This document shows positions 15,377 through 21,422 of a stretch of DNA of 30,359 nucleotides, one piece after another (the first letter of the stretch is position 1; every line of letters begins with the position of its first letter). The stretch comes from CAYNND01 sp964528735 (GTDB taxonomy: Bacteria; Patescibacteriota; Minisyncoccia; Phycocordibacterales; UBA2100), in assembly GCA_964528735.1 (NCBI GenBank), contig CAZGUV010000011.1, forward strand, positions 1 through 30,359, read 5' to 3'. The notes under the pieces were generated by a model. That model saw only the letters and a program-made list of their open reading frames with translations, had not been told where the DNA came from and did not search any database. The position numbers and the translations under genes are program-made.

Positions 15377-16126
15377 ATGTCGGAATACTACAGCGCGCAG
15401 AGAGGCGCAGGATGGAATTATGGAGGAAAGAATTGGAAGCTGAGTCGCTCAAAGATTGACCTCTTTATGGAGTGTCAGCGATGTTTTTACATTGATAATA
15501 AGTTAGGCACAAAGCGCGTCCCTGGATTTCCATTTACACTCAATAGTACGGTCGATCACTTGCTCAAGCAGGAGTTCGACATGCACCGCGCAAAGGGAGA
15601 ACAGCATCCGCTACAAAAGGAGTATGGTATCGATGCGCGTCCAGTCGCGCATGATGAGATCGATGAGTGGCGAAGAAATTTTGGTGGCGTTACCTACATG
15701 CATGAAGATACAGGCTTACTTGTGACCGGAGCAATAGACGATCTATGGATTACGAGTAAGGGCGAATATATTGTCGTTGACTACAAAGCTACCGGTAAAG
15801 AAGAAGCGGTGACAGCGCTCGACAAAGAATGGCATGATGGATATAAGCGACAGATGGAGGTGTACCAATGGTTACTTCGTAGAAATGGGCTGACCGTTTC
15901 TTCTACAGGGTATTTTGTATATTGCACGGGGATGATGGACAGGGTGTCGTTCGATAAGCGGATTGAGTTTGAGGTGCATCTGATTCCATACACGGGAGAT
16001 GATGTGTGGGTAGAGCCGATACTATTCGACATTAAGCGATGCCTGGATCAAGAGGACCTTCCCGATTCAGACCCATCATGCGATTACTGTGCATATTACA
16101 AGGCGCGCCACGCGCATGAGATATAA
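15377..16126 (+). CDS. PD-(D/E)XK nuclease, RecB/Cas4-like, with two CxxC pairs
   Basis: 249 residues. The N-terminal LSRSKIDLFMECQRCFYI matches the start of RecB-like nucleases (SxSxIxxFxxCPxxF). The catalytic core is GAIDDLWITSKGEYIVVDYKATG (Asp, then DYK), followed by KRQMEVYQWLLRRNG, the QxxxY helix. Cysteines 33 and 36 at the N-terminus and 235 and 238 at the C-terminus (CDYC) could bind an Fe-S cluster or zinc, as in Cas4/AddB types. No CRISPR array or cas gene is nearby, so a repair role is more likely than spacer acquisition. The promoter of the next gene is embedded in its last codons. Confidence 0.8.
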   Translation: MSEYYSAQRGAGWNYGGKNWKLSRSKIDLFMECQRCFYIDNKLGTKRVPGFPFTLNSTVDHLLKQEFDMHRAKGEQHPLQKEYGIDARPVAHDEIDEWRRNFGGVTYMHEDTGLLVTGAIDDLWITSKGEYIVVDYKATGKEEAVTALDKEWHDGYKRQMEVYQWLLRRNGLTVSSTGYFVYCTGMMDRVSFDKRIEFEVHLIPYTGDDVWVEPILFDIKRCLDQEDLPDSDPSCDYCAYYKARHAHEI

Positions 16127-16127
16127 T
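16122..16127 (+). promoter_or_regulatory. Consensus -10 promoter inside the end of the nuclease gene
   Basis: TATAAT overlaps the nuclease stop codon (TAA at 16124-16126) and lies exactly 6 nt before the ATG at 16134. This decides the start of the next gene against an in-frame GTG at 16089. Confidence 0.8.
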
Positions 16128-16133
16128 ATTTTT

Positions 16134-17660
16134 ATGTTGCAACAATTACGTACACTCACCAATTATCCGTTTCAGCTGATTGATAGTACGACCATGTATC
16201 GCGTGGTGCTCTACGGTCTTTCTGCAGTTATCGTACTTTCAGGAGTACTTGCATATTTCGGGCTTATTTTCCCAACGCTCACTGAGCTAGCACTCTCGGC
16301 ACTGGTCATTTCCTTTTCTGCGATAGCGGTGCACTACCTGTGCGCGATGGTTTCAAAAGCTCCTGCGAATGTCGAGTCATCGTGGATTACCGCACTTCTG
16401 CTCATACTCATCCTCGCCCCAAGTGCTGAGGTTGAGACGCTACTGCTTAACGCGGGCATAGCTGCAGCAGCTATCGCGCTCAAGTATATTGTCGTGTATC
16501 GCCACCGTCACATTGCAAACCCTGCAGCGCTCGCACTTACACTCGCAGGACTCTTTTCGCTCGGCATGCCGCTGTGGTGGGTAGGTTCTCGCTGGCTTTT
16601 TCCGCTCGTGCTCATCGTTTCGCTTGCAGTCATCGTCAAAACAAGGCGTTATGAAATGGCAGCGTTGTTCATGGGGGTCGGACTCTCGCTCCATATATTT
16701 TTCGGACTCGAGTCTGAATCACTGGGTTCACTCATAGAAGGTTCTTTCCTTTCTACGCCAGCTTTGTTTTTTGCTGCATTTATGTTGACAGAGCCGCTCG
16801 GTATGCCAGCAACAAAAAATGGACGACGAATATATACGCTCATTGCAGTACTTGTGTCGCACCTTCCGTATGCGTTTGGACCACTCACGCCTCGGCTTGA
16901 GTATGCACTTGTTGCGGCGAATATTTATACATTTCTTTCCTCATTCCCCGAACGGTTTACACTTACTTTTAGCAATCGAACAGAGGTAGGGAAGAACACG
17001 TATGAGTATCATTTCAAGACTCCACACCCAGTACATCATAAGGCAGGACAGTTTATGGAATGGACTTTGCCTCATGCAAATGCAGACACCCGTGGTATTC
17101 GTCGCTATTTTACTATTGCTTCAGCTCCACAAGATACGACAGTATCGTTTGCAGTGCGTCACCTCGATACTCAAAGTACATGGAAGAATGCGCTTCAGAA
17201 ACTCGAACCTGGCGCAGTATTGTATGGAACACAACGGAGTGGTGATTTCACTACAGCGCATACAGCAGGTCATTTAGTGTGGATTGCGGGCGGTATTGGT
17301 ATAACACCATTTATGAGCATGATTCGCGACGCACAGCAACAATCTCAAAAACTTGATGTGACACTCCTGTATTCGAATCGCACCGAGGGAGATGTTGCAT
17401 TCAAGAAGGAAATTGAAGATGCGAGCTCGCTGGGGCTTTCGACAGTGCATTTTCTCAGTGAAGCGCCACAGACATTGAGTGCATTTGAGATTGGATTTAT
17501 TACTGAAGATTTACTCAAAAAGCGTGTACCTGAGTGGGCTCATTCGGCGTACTTCATTTCAGGGCCACCAGCACTTGTTTCGTCCTATGAGACACTGCTT
17601 CATAGCATTGGAATACCACGTTCTCGCATTCATGTAGATTATTTCCCAGGGTTGCTCTAG
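16134..17660 (+). CDS. Fusion of NqrB/RnfD-like membrane domain and ferredoxin-reductase (FNR) domain
   Basis: 508 residues. Residues about 15-275 form roughly eight to ten transmembrane helices with NqrB/RnfD-like landmarks: HIANPAALALTL and FMLTEPLGMPATKNGRRIY (resembling NPA and MLTDPxTSP). The FMN-attachment Thr motif of true NqrB/RnfD is not obvious. Residues 280-508 are an FNR module: FAD-binding RRYFTIASAP, NAD(P)-binding AGGIGITPFMSMIRD and a YFISGPPALV element near the end. No 2Fe-2S domain is seen, so it joins parts normally found in separate NqrB and NqrF subunits. The likely role is passing electrons from NAD(P)H to a membrane acceptor; acceptor and ion coupling are unknown. Confidence 0.75.
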   Translation: MLQQLRTLTNYPFQLIDSTTMYRVVLYGLSAVIVLSGVLAYFGLIFPTLTELALSALVISFSAIAVHYLCAMVSKAPANVESSWITALLLILILAPSAEVETLLLNAGIAAAAIALKYIVVYRHRHIANPAALALTLAGLFSLGMPLWWVGSRWLFPLVLIVSLAVIVKTRRYEMAALFMGVGLSLHIFFGLESESLGSLIEGSFLSTPALFFAAFMLTEPLGMPATKNGRRIYTLIAVLVSHLPYAFGPLTPRLEYALVAANIYTFLSSFPERFTLTFSNRTEVGKNTYEYHFKTPHPVHHKAGQFMEWTLPHANADTRGIRRYFTIASAPQDTTVSFAVRHLDTQSTWKNALQKLEPGAVLYGTQRSGDFTTAHTAGHLVWIAGGIGITPFMSMIRDAQQQSQKLDVTLLYSNRTEGDVAFKKEIEDASSLGLSTVHFLSEAPQTLSAFEIGFITEDLLKKRVPEWAHSAYFISGPPALVSSYETLLHSIGIPRSRIHVDYFPGLL

Positions 17661-17673
17661 GAGTGTTTACGCG

Positions 17674-17682
17674 TGATACACT
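17674..17682 (+). promoter_or_regulatory. Extended -10 promoter, leaderless start
   Basis: TGA then TACACT at 17677-17682, exactly 6 nt before the ATG at 17689. Confidence 0.75.
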
Positions 17683-17688
17683 TTCTGC

Positions 17689-18663
17689 ATGGAGTTCCTG
17701 GCACACCTGTTTTCATCAGTGGTATTGAGTGTCTCTGCCTTTTTAGGTGTCGATGCGCCACCACCGCAGGTTGTGCAGACGAGTTCTGAAACAAGAGCCG
17801 AGGAGCGTGTGGATGCAGAGGAGGATGAGGCGCTTAGTTCTGCGCTCACTGAATTGCGCGGCATTCAGCAACGAGTGAAACAACCAGAGGTTATTGAAGG
17901 AATGCCAGTACAATACCCAAAGAGAAAGCCAGAGCCAGCACGCAAGCAACAAGCGCCGACTCCTGTACAGCAACCACAGGTGCCTCCAAAGACAGAATTG
18001 CTCCCTTCGTTTGTGTTGCCTGCGACTCCACAAAAAAATGATTCGTCGCAGCCGACCTCAAGCTCACCGCTTGCGTCTTCAACTGCTGAGCAAGAGGCCG
18101 TTGGAGCAATCATGCTCAAACCGCTCCCTCATCAAAATATTGAGTCTGCATATCGTGAAGCACCCGCAGCTATCGGTTCTCAGTATGAGCTGCGATGGGA
18201 TATACCATCAACACTTACATGCTCGATTGTCGTGTATCGATACAAAAATACTGACCAAGTCTCTTCGCTCTGGATGAAAACAGTAGAGGGTGTCGGTCAT
18301 AGAAAAACTGATCCACTCTATCAAGATCAACGGTACCGTCTGCTCTGCAAAGACATAAAGGGTGTCTATCATGCAGATACCCTACTTTTTAGAACACGCT
18401 CTACAGTCAGGACACTTCCTACATGTGCTATCGGTGCATCTAAAGCAAGTGTGCAAAGTGGGGAAACAGTACGGTTCACAATTTATGCATCTGACGTAGA
18501 GACTTTTGCTTTCGGTAATACTCGTCCGGTAGTCCCAGAGAGCGCGCTCGTGTTTCCTTTTACTCAAGATGTGGTCCTCACCAAGGGACAACAACCATTT
18601 ACAGTCACTGTTGGAAATAGACTCGGCACAACTACATGTAATGCAACAGTAAAAATCGAATAA
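17689..18663 (+). CDS. Exported protein with Pro/Gln-rich stalk, unknown function
   Basis: 324 residues. An N-terminal hydrophobic segment (FLAHLFSSVVLSVSAFLGV) probably exports or anchors it. Residues 25-150 are acidic and then Pro/Gln/Ser-rich low complexity (a stalk). The C-terminal 170 residues contain paired cysteines (TCSIVVYR, LLCKDIKGVYH, TCAIGASKAS, TTCNATVKIE) in beta-rich segments resembling Ig-like or fibronectin-like folds. No family is recognised. A cell-surface role is plausible from layout only. The stop codon abuts the terminator shared with the convergent gene. Confidence 0.65.
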   Translation: MEFLAHLFSSVVLSVSAFLGVDAPPPQVVQTSSETRAEERVDAEEDEALSSALTELRGIQQRVKQPEVIEGMPVQYPKRKPEPARKQQAPTPVQQPQVPPKTELLPSFVLPATPQKNDSSQPTSSSPLASSTAEQEAVGAIMLKPLPHQNIESAYREAPAAIGSQYELRWDIPSTLTCSIVVYRYKNTDQVSSLWMKTVEGVGHRKTDPLYQDQRYRLLCKDIKGVYHADTLLFRTRSTVRTLPTCAIGASKASVQSGETVRFTIYASDVETFAFGNTRPVVPESALVFPFTQDVVLTKGQQPFTVTVGNRLGTTTCNATVKIE

Positions 18664-18696
18664 AAAATGCTCTGTCGCGCGTGCGCGACAGAGCAT
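18662..18696 (-). terminator. Intrinsic terminator between convergent genes
   Basis: A 13-bp perfect stem (ATGCTCTGTCGCG with CGCGACAGAGCAT, 4-nt loop, 18667-18696). On the minus strand it is followed by a T-run at 18662-18666, so it mainly ends minus-strand transcription of the kinase-like gene; it may also slow plus-strand transcription. Confidence 0.88.
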
Positions 18697-18708
18697 CGTG
18701 ACCGGACT

Positions 18709-19179
18709 TCAGAATCCGCGAACCCTGACCTTCGGAAGATGCCTGAACTGTGCATCCTTGCCCTCGACACGATCTTTGGTCGTCACCACAAACAACATAT
18801 CGAAACCGATGTATGCAGTCTGTAGGAACGTATCTCCATTGACGTGACAGAGCACTCCGCCGATTTCGAGGACTGGCACAACAACGTGGGCGAGAATGCC
18901 GTTCGTTGCGAGCATGTCCTCAAGGAGCGCTTTATTCTGTTCGAGCACATTGCGCGCAAGTTGGCGTTCTGCAAACGTTTGGAGCTCTCGTCCGAGCGGG
19001 CCGTGCTTTGTGAGCACGTACCCTGCGTGAACCAGTGCGTCGTTGATTTGCGTTCCACCACCCGTGCACACGACAACGTGGAATTGTCGTGCAAGTCGCT
19101 GCAACCACTTGAGCACCCGAGGATGCTCAAGCAAATCCCCAGTGACTTTCACAAATGCATTCTTACGCATGTGTGTCAT
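18709..19179 (-). CDS. Short amino-acid-kinase-fold protein
   Basis: 156 residues from the ATG at 19179, chosen because GGAGG lies 5 nt upstream. FVKVTGDLL at the N-terminus and VVVCTGGGTQIN resemble the KxGG and GGG(N/T) phosphate-binding loops of amino acid kinases (UMP, acetylglutamate and aspartate kinases). NGDTFLQTAYIGFDMLFVVTTKDRVEG resembles the NDxLAxxxA...LT(D)xDGV nucleotide-binding part. At 156 residues it is much shorter than the usual 230-300, so the central lid and substrate region is reduced and activity is uncertain. One of few genes here with a strong Shine-Dalgarno site, and its predicted transcript carries a long leader with a short ORF. Confidence 0.6.
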   Translation of the reverse strand: MTHMRKNAFVKVTGDLLEHPRVLKWLQRLARQFHVVVCTGGGTQINDALVHAGYVLTKHGPLGRELQTFAERQLARNVLEQNKALLEDMLATNGILAHVVVPVLEIGGVLCHVNGDTFLQTAYIGFDMLFVVTTKDRVEGKDAQFRHLPKVRVRGF

Positions 19180-19202
19180 GCGAACCTCCAATCACTCCGG
19201 CA

Positions 19203-19268
19203 GGCTAAGACCACCTCAGCCCGTCCGGCTGAGATGTTCGTATTGGGATGCACACAAACAACTTAGCC
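19203..19268 (-). other. Structured 5' leader of the kinase-like gene
   Basis: On the minus strand a CTCAGCC/GGCTGAG hairpin (19233-19215) is enclosed by GGCTAAG (19268-19262, containing the short-ORF stop) pairing with CTTAGCC (19209-19203). An alternative pairs TCAGCC inside the short ORF with GGCTGA. No U-tract follows, so if regulatory it would act on translation. The 19180-19343 gap holds only this, the short ORF and its promoter. Confidence 0.45.
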
Positions 19269-19313
19269 GAGGGCTGAAGTGTTTGTACGACGTGCACCAA
19301 AAAACTGTTTCAT
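19263..19313 (-). CDS. Short leader ORF upstream of kinase-like gene
   Basis: Sixteen codons, peptide MKQFFGARRTNTSALG, with its ATG exactly 6 nt after a TATACT, the same geometry as the leaderless genes. Its stop codon lies within a helix of the leader RNA. The peptide shows no run of one amino acid beyond two adjacent Arg and lacks the HGGHS motif of the two attenuator peptides. It may be an upstream ORF coupling translation to the downstream gene, or a chance ORF after a real promoter. Confidence 0.4.
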   Translation of the reverse strand: MKQFFGARRTNTSALG

Positions 19314-19319
19314 GTTTTG

Positions 19320-19325
19320 AGTATA
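19320..19325 (-). promoter_or_regulatory. -10 promoter for leader ORF and kinase-like gene
   Basis: TATACT on the minus strand, 6 nt before the short ORF's ATG at 19313; implies a leader of about 134 nt for the kinase-like gene. Confidence 0.6.
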
Positions 19326-19343
19326 CAAAAGCGTAGCGTCACG

Positions 19344-20837
19344 TCAATAGTCGCGAGGCTTTATTTTCTCAAGACCATATCTGCTCAGTGCTTCAGTGCG
19401 TGCGTCTTTGTGTGGGACGAGTGGTTGTGGTGGGTGAGTGAGGTACTCAGTGCTCAACCATTTTTTCTGGTACACCATATCTGGGTCATGCGTTTCTGCT
19501 TGCAGGATAGGATTAAAAATGCGGATGGGTTTTGGGTCAGCGCCGACCGATGCACCCCATTGCCAGCCGCCATTGTTCGAGCTCTCATCGAGGTCAAAGA
19601 GTGCAGCACGAAAATATTCCTGACCCCAGCGCCAATCAACACCAAGGTTTTTGGTAAGTACACTCGCAACCACCATGCGCGCGCGGTTGTGCATATATCC
19701 TGTGCGGGCGAGTTGCATCATGGCAGCGTCTACCAGCGGGTACCCCGTTCTTCCTTCTATCCACGCTTTAAATCGTTTCAGTGCTTCGGCATCATCCACC
19801 CATTTGATTGTGCCTCGAAACTTTGCTTGGAACTCTGTATGCATCAAATCTTTATGATGGTAGAAAAGGTACTTGTAGAATTCGCGCCAGATAAGTTCAG
19901 AAATAAAATGCACGGCACTTTCAAGGCGTAAAGCAATCGGTGCGGGGGTAAACGTTGTATCATAGTGTTTCTGTATCAAGTGTACACACGTACGCGCTGA
20001 GATAAGTCCCCACGCAAGCGCGAGCGACATGCGAGAGTTTGCGCCGTAGAGTGTCACTTTCCCGTGGTGAGTAACGAGTGCGTCATTACTCAGTGAGTCA
20101 CGATCTTTTTTATACACGTCCATCTGACCTGAGGAAAGATATGCTTTGAAGTAACTCAGTGCGTCATGTTCGGTCGTGTACCAGCCACTCAGTGATGGGG
20201 CATCCATATGTGACAGGTTAAGTCTATGAGAACCAACAGAGAGCGAACGAGTTGTCTTAAACTTTTTCTCCACTCCATATGTTGCCATAAGCTTCTTCCG
20301 CTCAGCCATCGACGGATAGTGTGCCTTCTCTGGGTGTGCAGGCGGGGTTGGTGCGGTCGTCACAAATGCATTCCATACTGCATTTTTAAATGGCGTGAAG
20401 ATGGAATAGATACCTTTACTACCAGTCACGGTATCTTTCGGAATTGTCAGCATATCGGCGTAGACTTTGACAGAGTGTCCAGCATCGCGGAGCTTTTGTA
20501 CTTGTGTATAAAAGTCAGGGTATACGTCTTCGTTTACATGGATAGAGAGTGAGTAGTCTTTGCTAAGACTCTTTAACGTGCGCACTGCTTTACCGTATGC
20601 AGTGAGAAAAAAAGGAAACTGTTTTGCAAATTCTGGAAGCGCAGCTTGCAGAAAGATGCGTGAGGGAAGACCAAATTGAAATGCTGGGTCATCCACTCGC
20701 ATGTAGTCTTCAACAATAAAGAGCGGGATAAGAGGGGAATTGAGCTTAGCGCTCTCTGCTATCGCTGCGGTAAGCGCGCGGTTGTCAGTAAGACGAAAAT
20801 CTCTTCGTGACCAGTAGATGACTCGAGCTTCTTTCAT
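19344..20837 (-). CDS. phr: Deoxyribodipyrimidine photolyase (cryptochrome/photolyase family)
   Basis: 497 residues from the ATG at 20837, chosen because TATACT lies exactly 6 nt upstream; an in-frame start at 20930 is less likely. The N-terminal alpha/beta antenna-binding domain begins VIYWSRRDFRLTDNRAL. The C-terminal FAD domain has ELIWREFYKYL, GRTGYPLVDAAMMQL, TGYMHNRARMVVASVL, DWRWGQEYF and DESSNNGGWQWGASVG, the class I signature blocks. It should repair UV-induced pyrimidine dimers using light. Residues around the FAD pocket are conserved, so activity is expected. Transcribed divergently from the ilv leader. Confidence 0.93.
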   Translation of the reverse strand: MKEARVIYWSRRDFRLTDNRALTAAIAESAKLNSPLIPLFIVEDYMRVDDPAFQFGLPSRIFLQAALPEFAKQFPFFLTAYGKAVRTLKSLSKDYSLSIHVNEDVYPDFYTQVQKLRDAGHSVKVYADMLTIPKDTVTGSKGIYSIFTPFKNAVWNAFVTTAPTPPAHPEKAHYPSMAERKKLMATYGVEKKFKTTRSLSVGSHRLNLSHMDAPSLSGWYTTEHDALSYFKAYLSSGQMDVYKKDRDSLSNDALVTHHGKVTLYGANSRMSLALAWGLISARTCVHLIQKHYDTTFTPAPIALRLESAVHFISELIWREFYKYLFYHHKDLMHTEFQAKFRGTIKWVDDAEALKRFKAWIEGRTGYPLVDAAMMQLARTGYMHNRARMVVASVLTKNLGVDWRWGQEYFRAALFDLDESSNNGGWQWGASVGADPKPIRIFNPILQAETHDPDMVYQKKWLSTEYLTHPPQPLVPHKDARTEALSRYGLEKIKPRDY

Positions 20838-20843
20838 GTCTCT

Positions 20844-20849
20844 AGTATA
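20844..20849 (-). promoter_or_regulatory. -10 promoter, leaderless start of photolyase
   Basis: TATACT on the minus strand, exactly 6 nt (AGAGAC) before the photolyase ATG at 20837. Confidence 0.8.
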
Positions 20850-20873
20850 CGACACGTACCTCTGCTCGTAACC

Positions 20874-20902
20874 TTGCCCATAGGAAGGGGCTGTACTACA
20901 AT
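20874..20902 (+). promoter_or_regulatory. Promoter of the ilv leader (ridA-ilvA)
   Basis: -35 TTGCCC at 20874-20879, 17-nt spacer, -10 TACAAT at 20897-20902; the leader-peptide ATG lies 7 nt further on, at the predicted transcription start. Confidence 0.8.
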
Positions 20903-20909
20903 ACTCGCA

Positions 20910-20975
20910 ATGACCGTACACGGAGGCCACAGCATTATCGCGATTATTATTCCCTCAGTAGGGAGGTCTTTGTAG
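20910..20975 (+). CDS. Isoleucine-rich leader peptide of ridA-ilvA attenuator
   Basis: Twenty-one codons ending in TAG at 20973-20975. The peptide is MTVHGGHS, then IIAIII (codons ATT ATC GCG ATT ATT ATT, 20934-20951), then PSVGRSL. Five Ile in six codons directly before an attenuator and upstream of threonine dehydratase, the first committed step of Ile synthesis, is the logic of the classical ilv leaders. The ATG sits 7 nt after a -10 with a good -35, so the leader mRNA is itself leaderless. The first eight residues share HGGHS at the same positions with the Met-rich leader at 30146-30205. Confidence 0.88.
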   Translation: MTVHGGHSIIAIIIPSVGRSL

Positions 20976-21025
20976 TGTATTCAAAATAATCACCATCAAA
21001 GCCCTCCCATGAGGGCTTTTTATTT
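20950..21025 (+). promoter_or_regulatory. Ribosome-mediated transcription attenuator for ridA-ilvA
   Basis: Arm 1 TCCCT (20951-20955) pairs with AGGGA (20960-20964). Arm 2 GGGAGGTCTTTG (20961-20972) pairs with arm 3 CAAAGCCCTCCC (20997-21008), 11 of 12 pairs. Arm 3 AAAGCCCTC (20998-21006) pairs with arm 4 GAGGGCTTT (21011-21019), followed by a T-rich tail to 21025. A ribosome stalled on the Ile codons covers arm 1, freeing arm 2 to form the antiterminator; a ribosome reaching the stop at 20973-20975 covers arm 2 and lets the terminator form. No T-box consensus is present. Confidence 0.85.
20998..21025 (+). terminator. Intrinsic terminator of the ilv attenuator
   Basis: Nine perfect base pairs (AAAGCCCTC with GAGGGCTTT, loop CCAT) and the tail TTTTTATTT. 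It sits between the leader peptide and ridA, 18 nt before the ridA ATG. Confidence 0.88.
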
Positions 21026-21043
21026 ATATCTTCAATTTAGAAA

Positions 21044-21421
21044 ATGAAAAAAATACACACAAACAGTGCACCACAAGCAGTCGGTCCCTACAGTCAGGGA
21101 GTAATACATAATGGGCTTATCTTTTGTTCTGGACAAATCCCGCTCAAGGCGGACGGAGCACTCGTTGCGGGAGACATCCGGGCGCAGACTACCCAAGTCT
21201 GTGAAAACTTGCGCGCGGTGCTCGCTGAGGCGGGGAGCTCACTCACTCAGGTCATGAAAACAGATGTATTTTTAAAGGATATGAATGATTTCACCGCGAT
21301 GAATGAAGTTTATGCGACGTACTTCACGGGAGAAGTCCTTCCAGCACGCGTGACGGTTGAAGTTGCGAGATTACCCAAAGATGTACTTGTTGAGATAGCG
21401 TGCGTCGCAGTAACACAATAA
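21044..21421 (+). CDS. ridA: RidA family enamine/imine deaminase
   Basis: 125 residues, full length for the YjgF/YER057c/UK114 family. Landmarks: AVGPYSQGV near the N-terminus, GQIPL, the central NDFTAMNEVYATYF and the C-terminal PARVTVEVARLPKDVLVEIACVAV carrying the conserved active-site Arg. RidA hydrolyses reactive enamine and imine intermediates, especially 2-aminocrotonate released by threonine dehydratase, and here it is followed by ilvA with a 1-nt gap, a direct functional match. Both genes lie behind the Ile attenuator. No Shine-Dalgarno site. Confidence 0.95.
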   Translation: MKKIHTNSAPQAVGPYSQGVIHNGLIFCSGQIPLKADGALVAGDIRAQTTQVCENLRAVLAEAGSSLTQVMKTDVFLKDMNDFTAMNEVYATYFTGEVLPARVTVEVARLPKDVLVEIACVAVTQ

Positions 21422-21422
21422 T

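Noticed and set aside
15377..16126. cas4 of a CRISPR system
   Set aside because: No array and no other cas genes in the window; the fold is shared with repair nucleases.
19317..19931. Plus-strand ORF of 204 codons
   Set aside because: Antisense to the conserved C-terminal FAD domain of photolyase.
20950..21025. T-box riboswitch upstream of ridA-ilvA
   Set aside because: No T-box consensus or stem I features; the Ile-codon ORF and three alternative hairpins explain the region fully.
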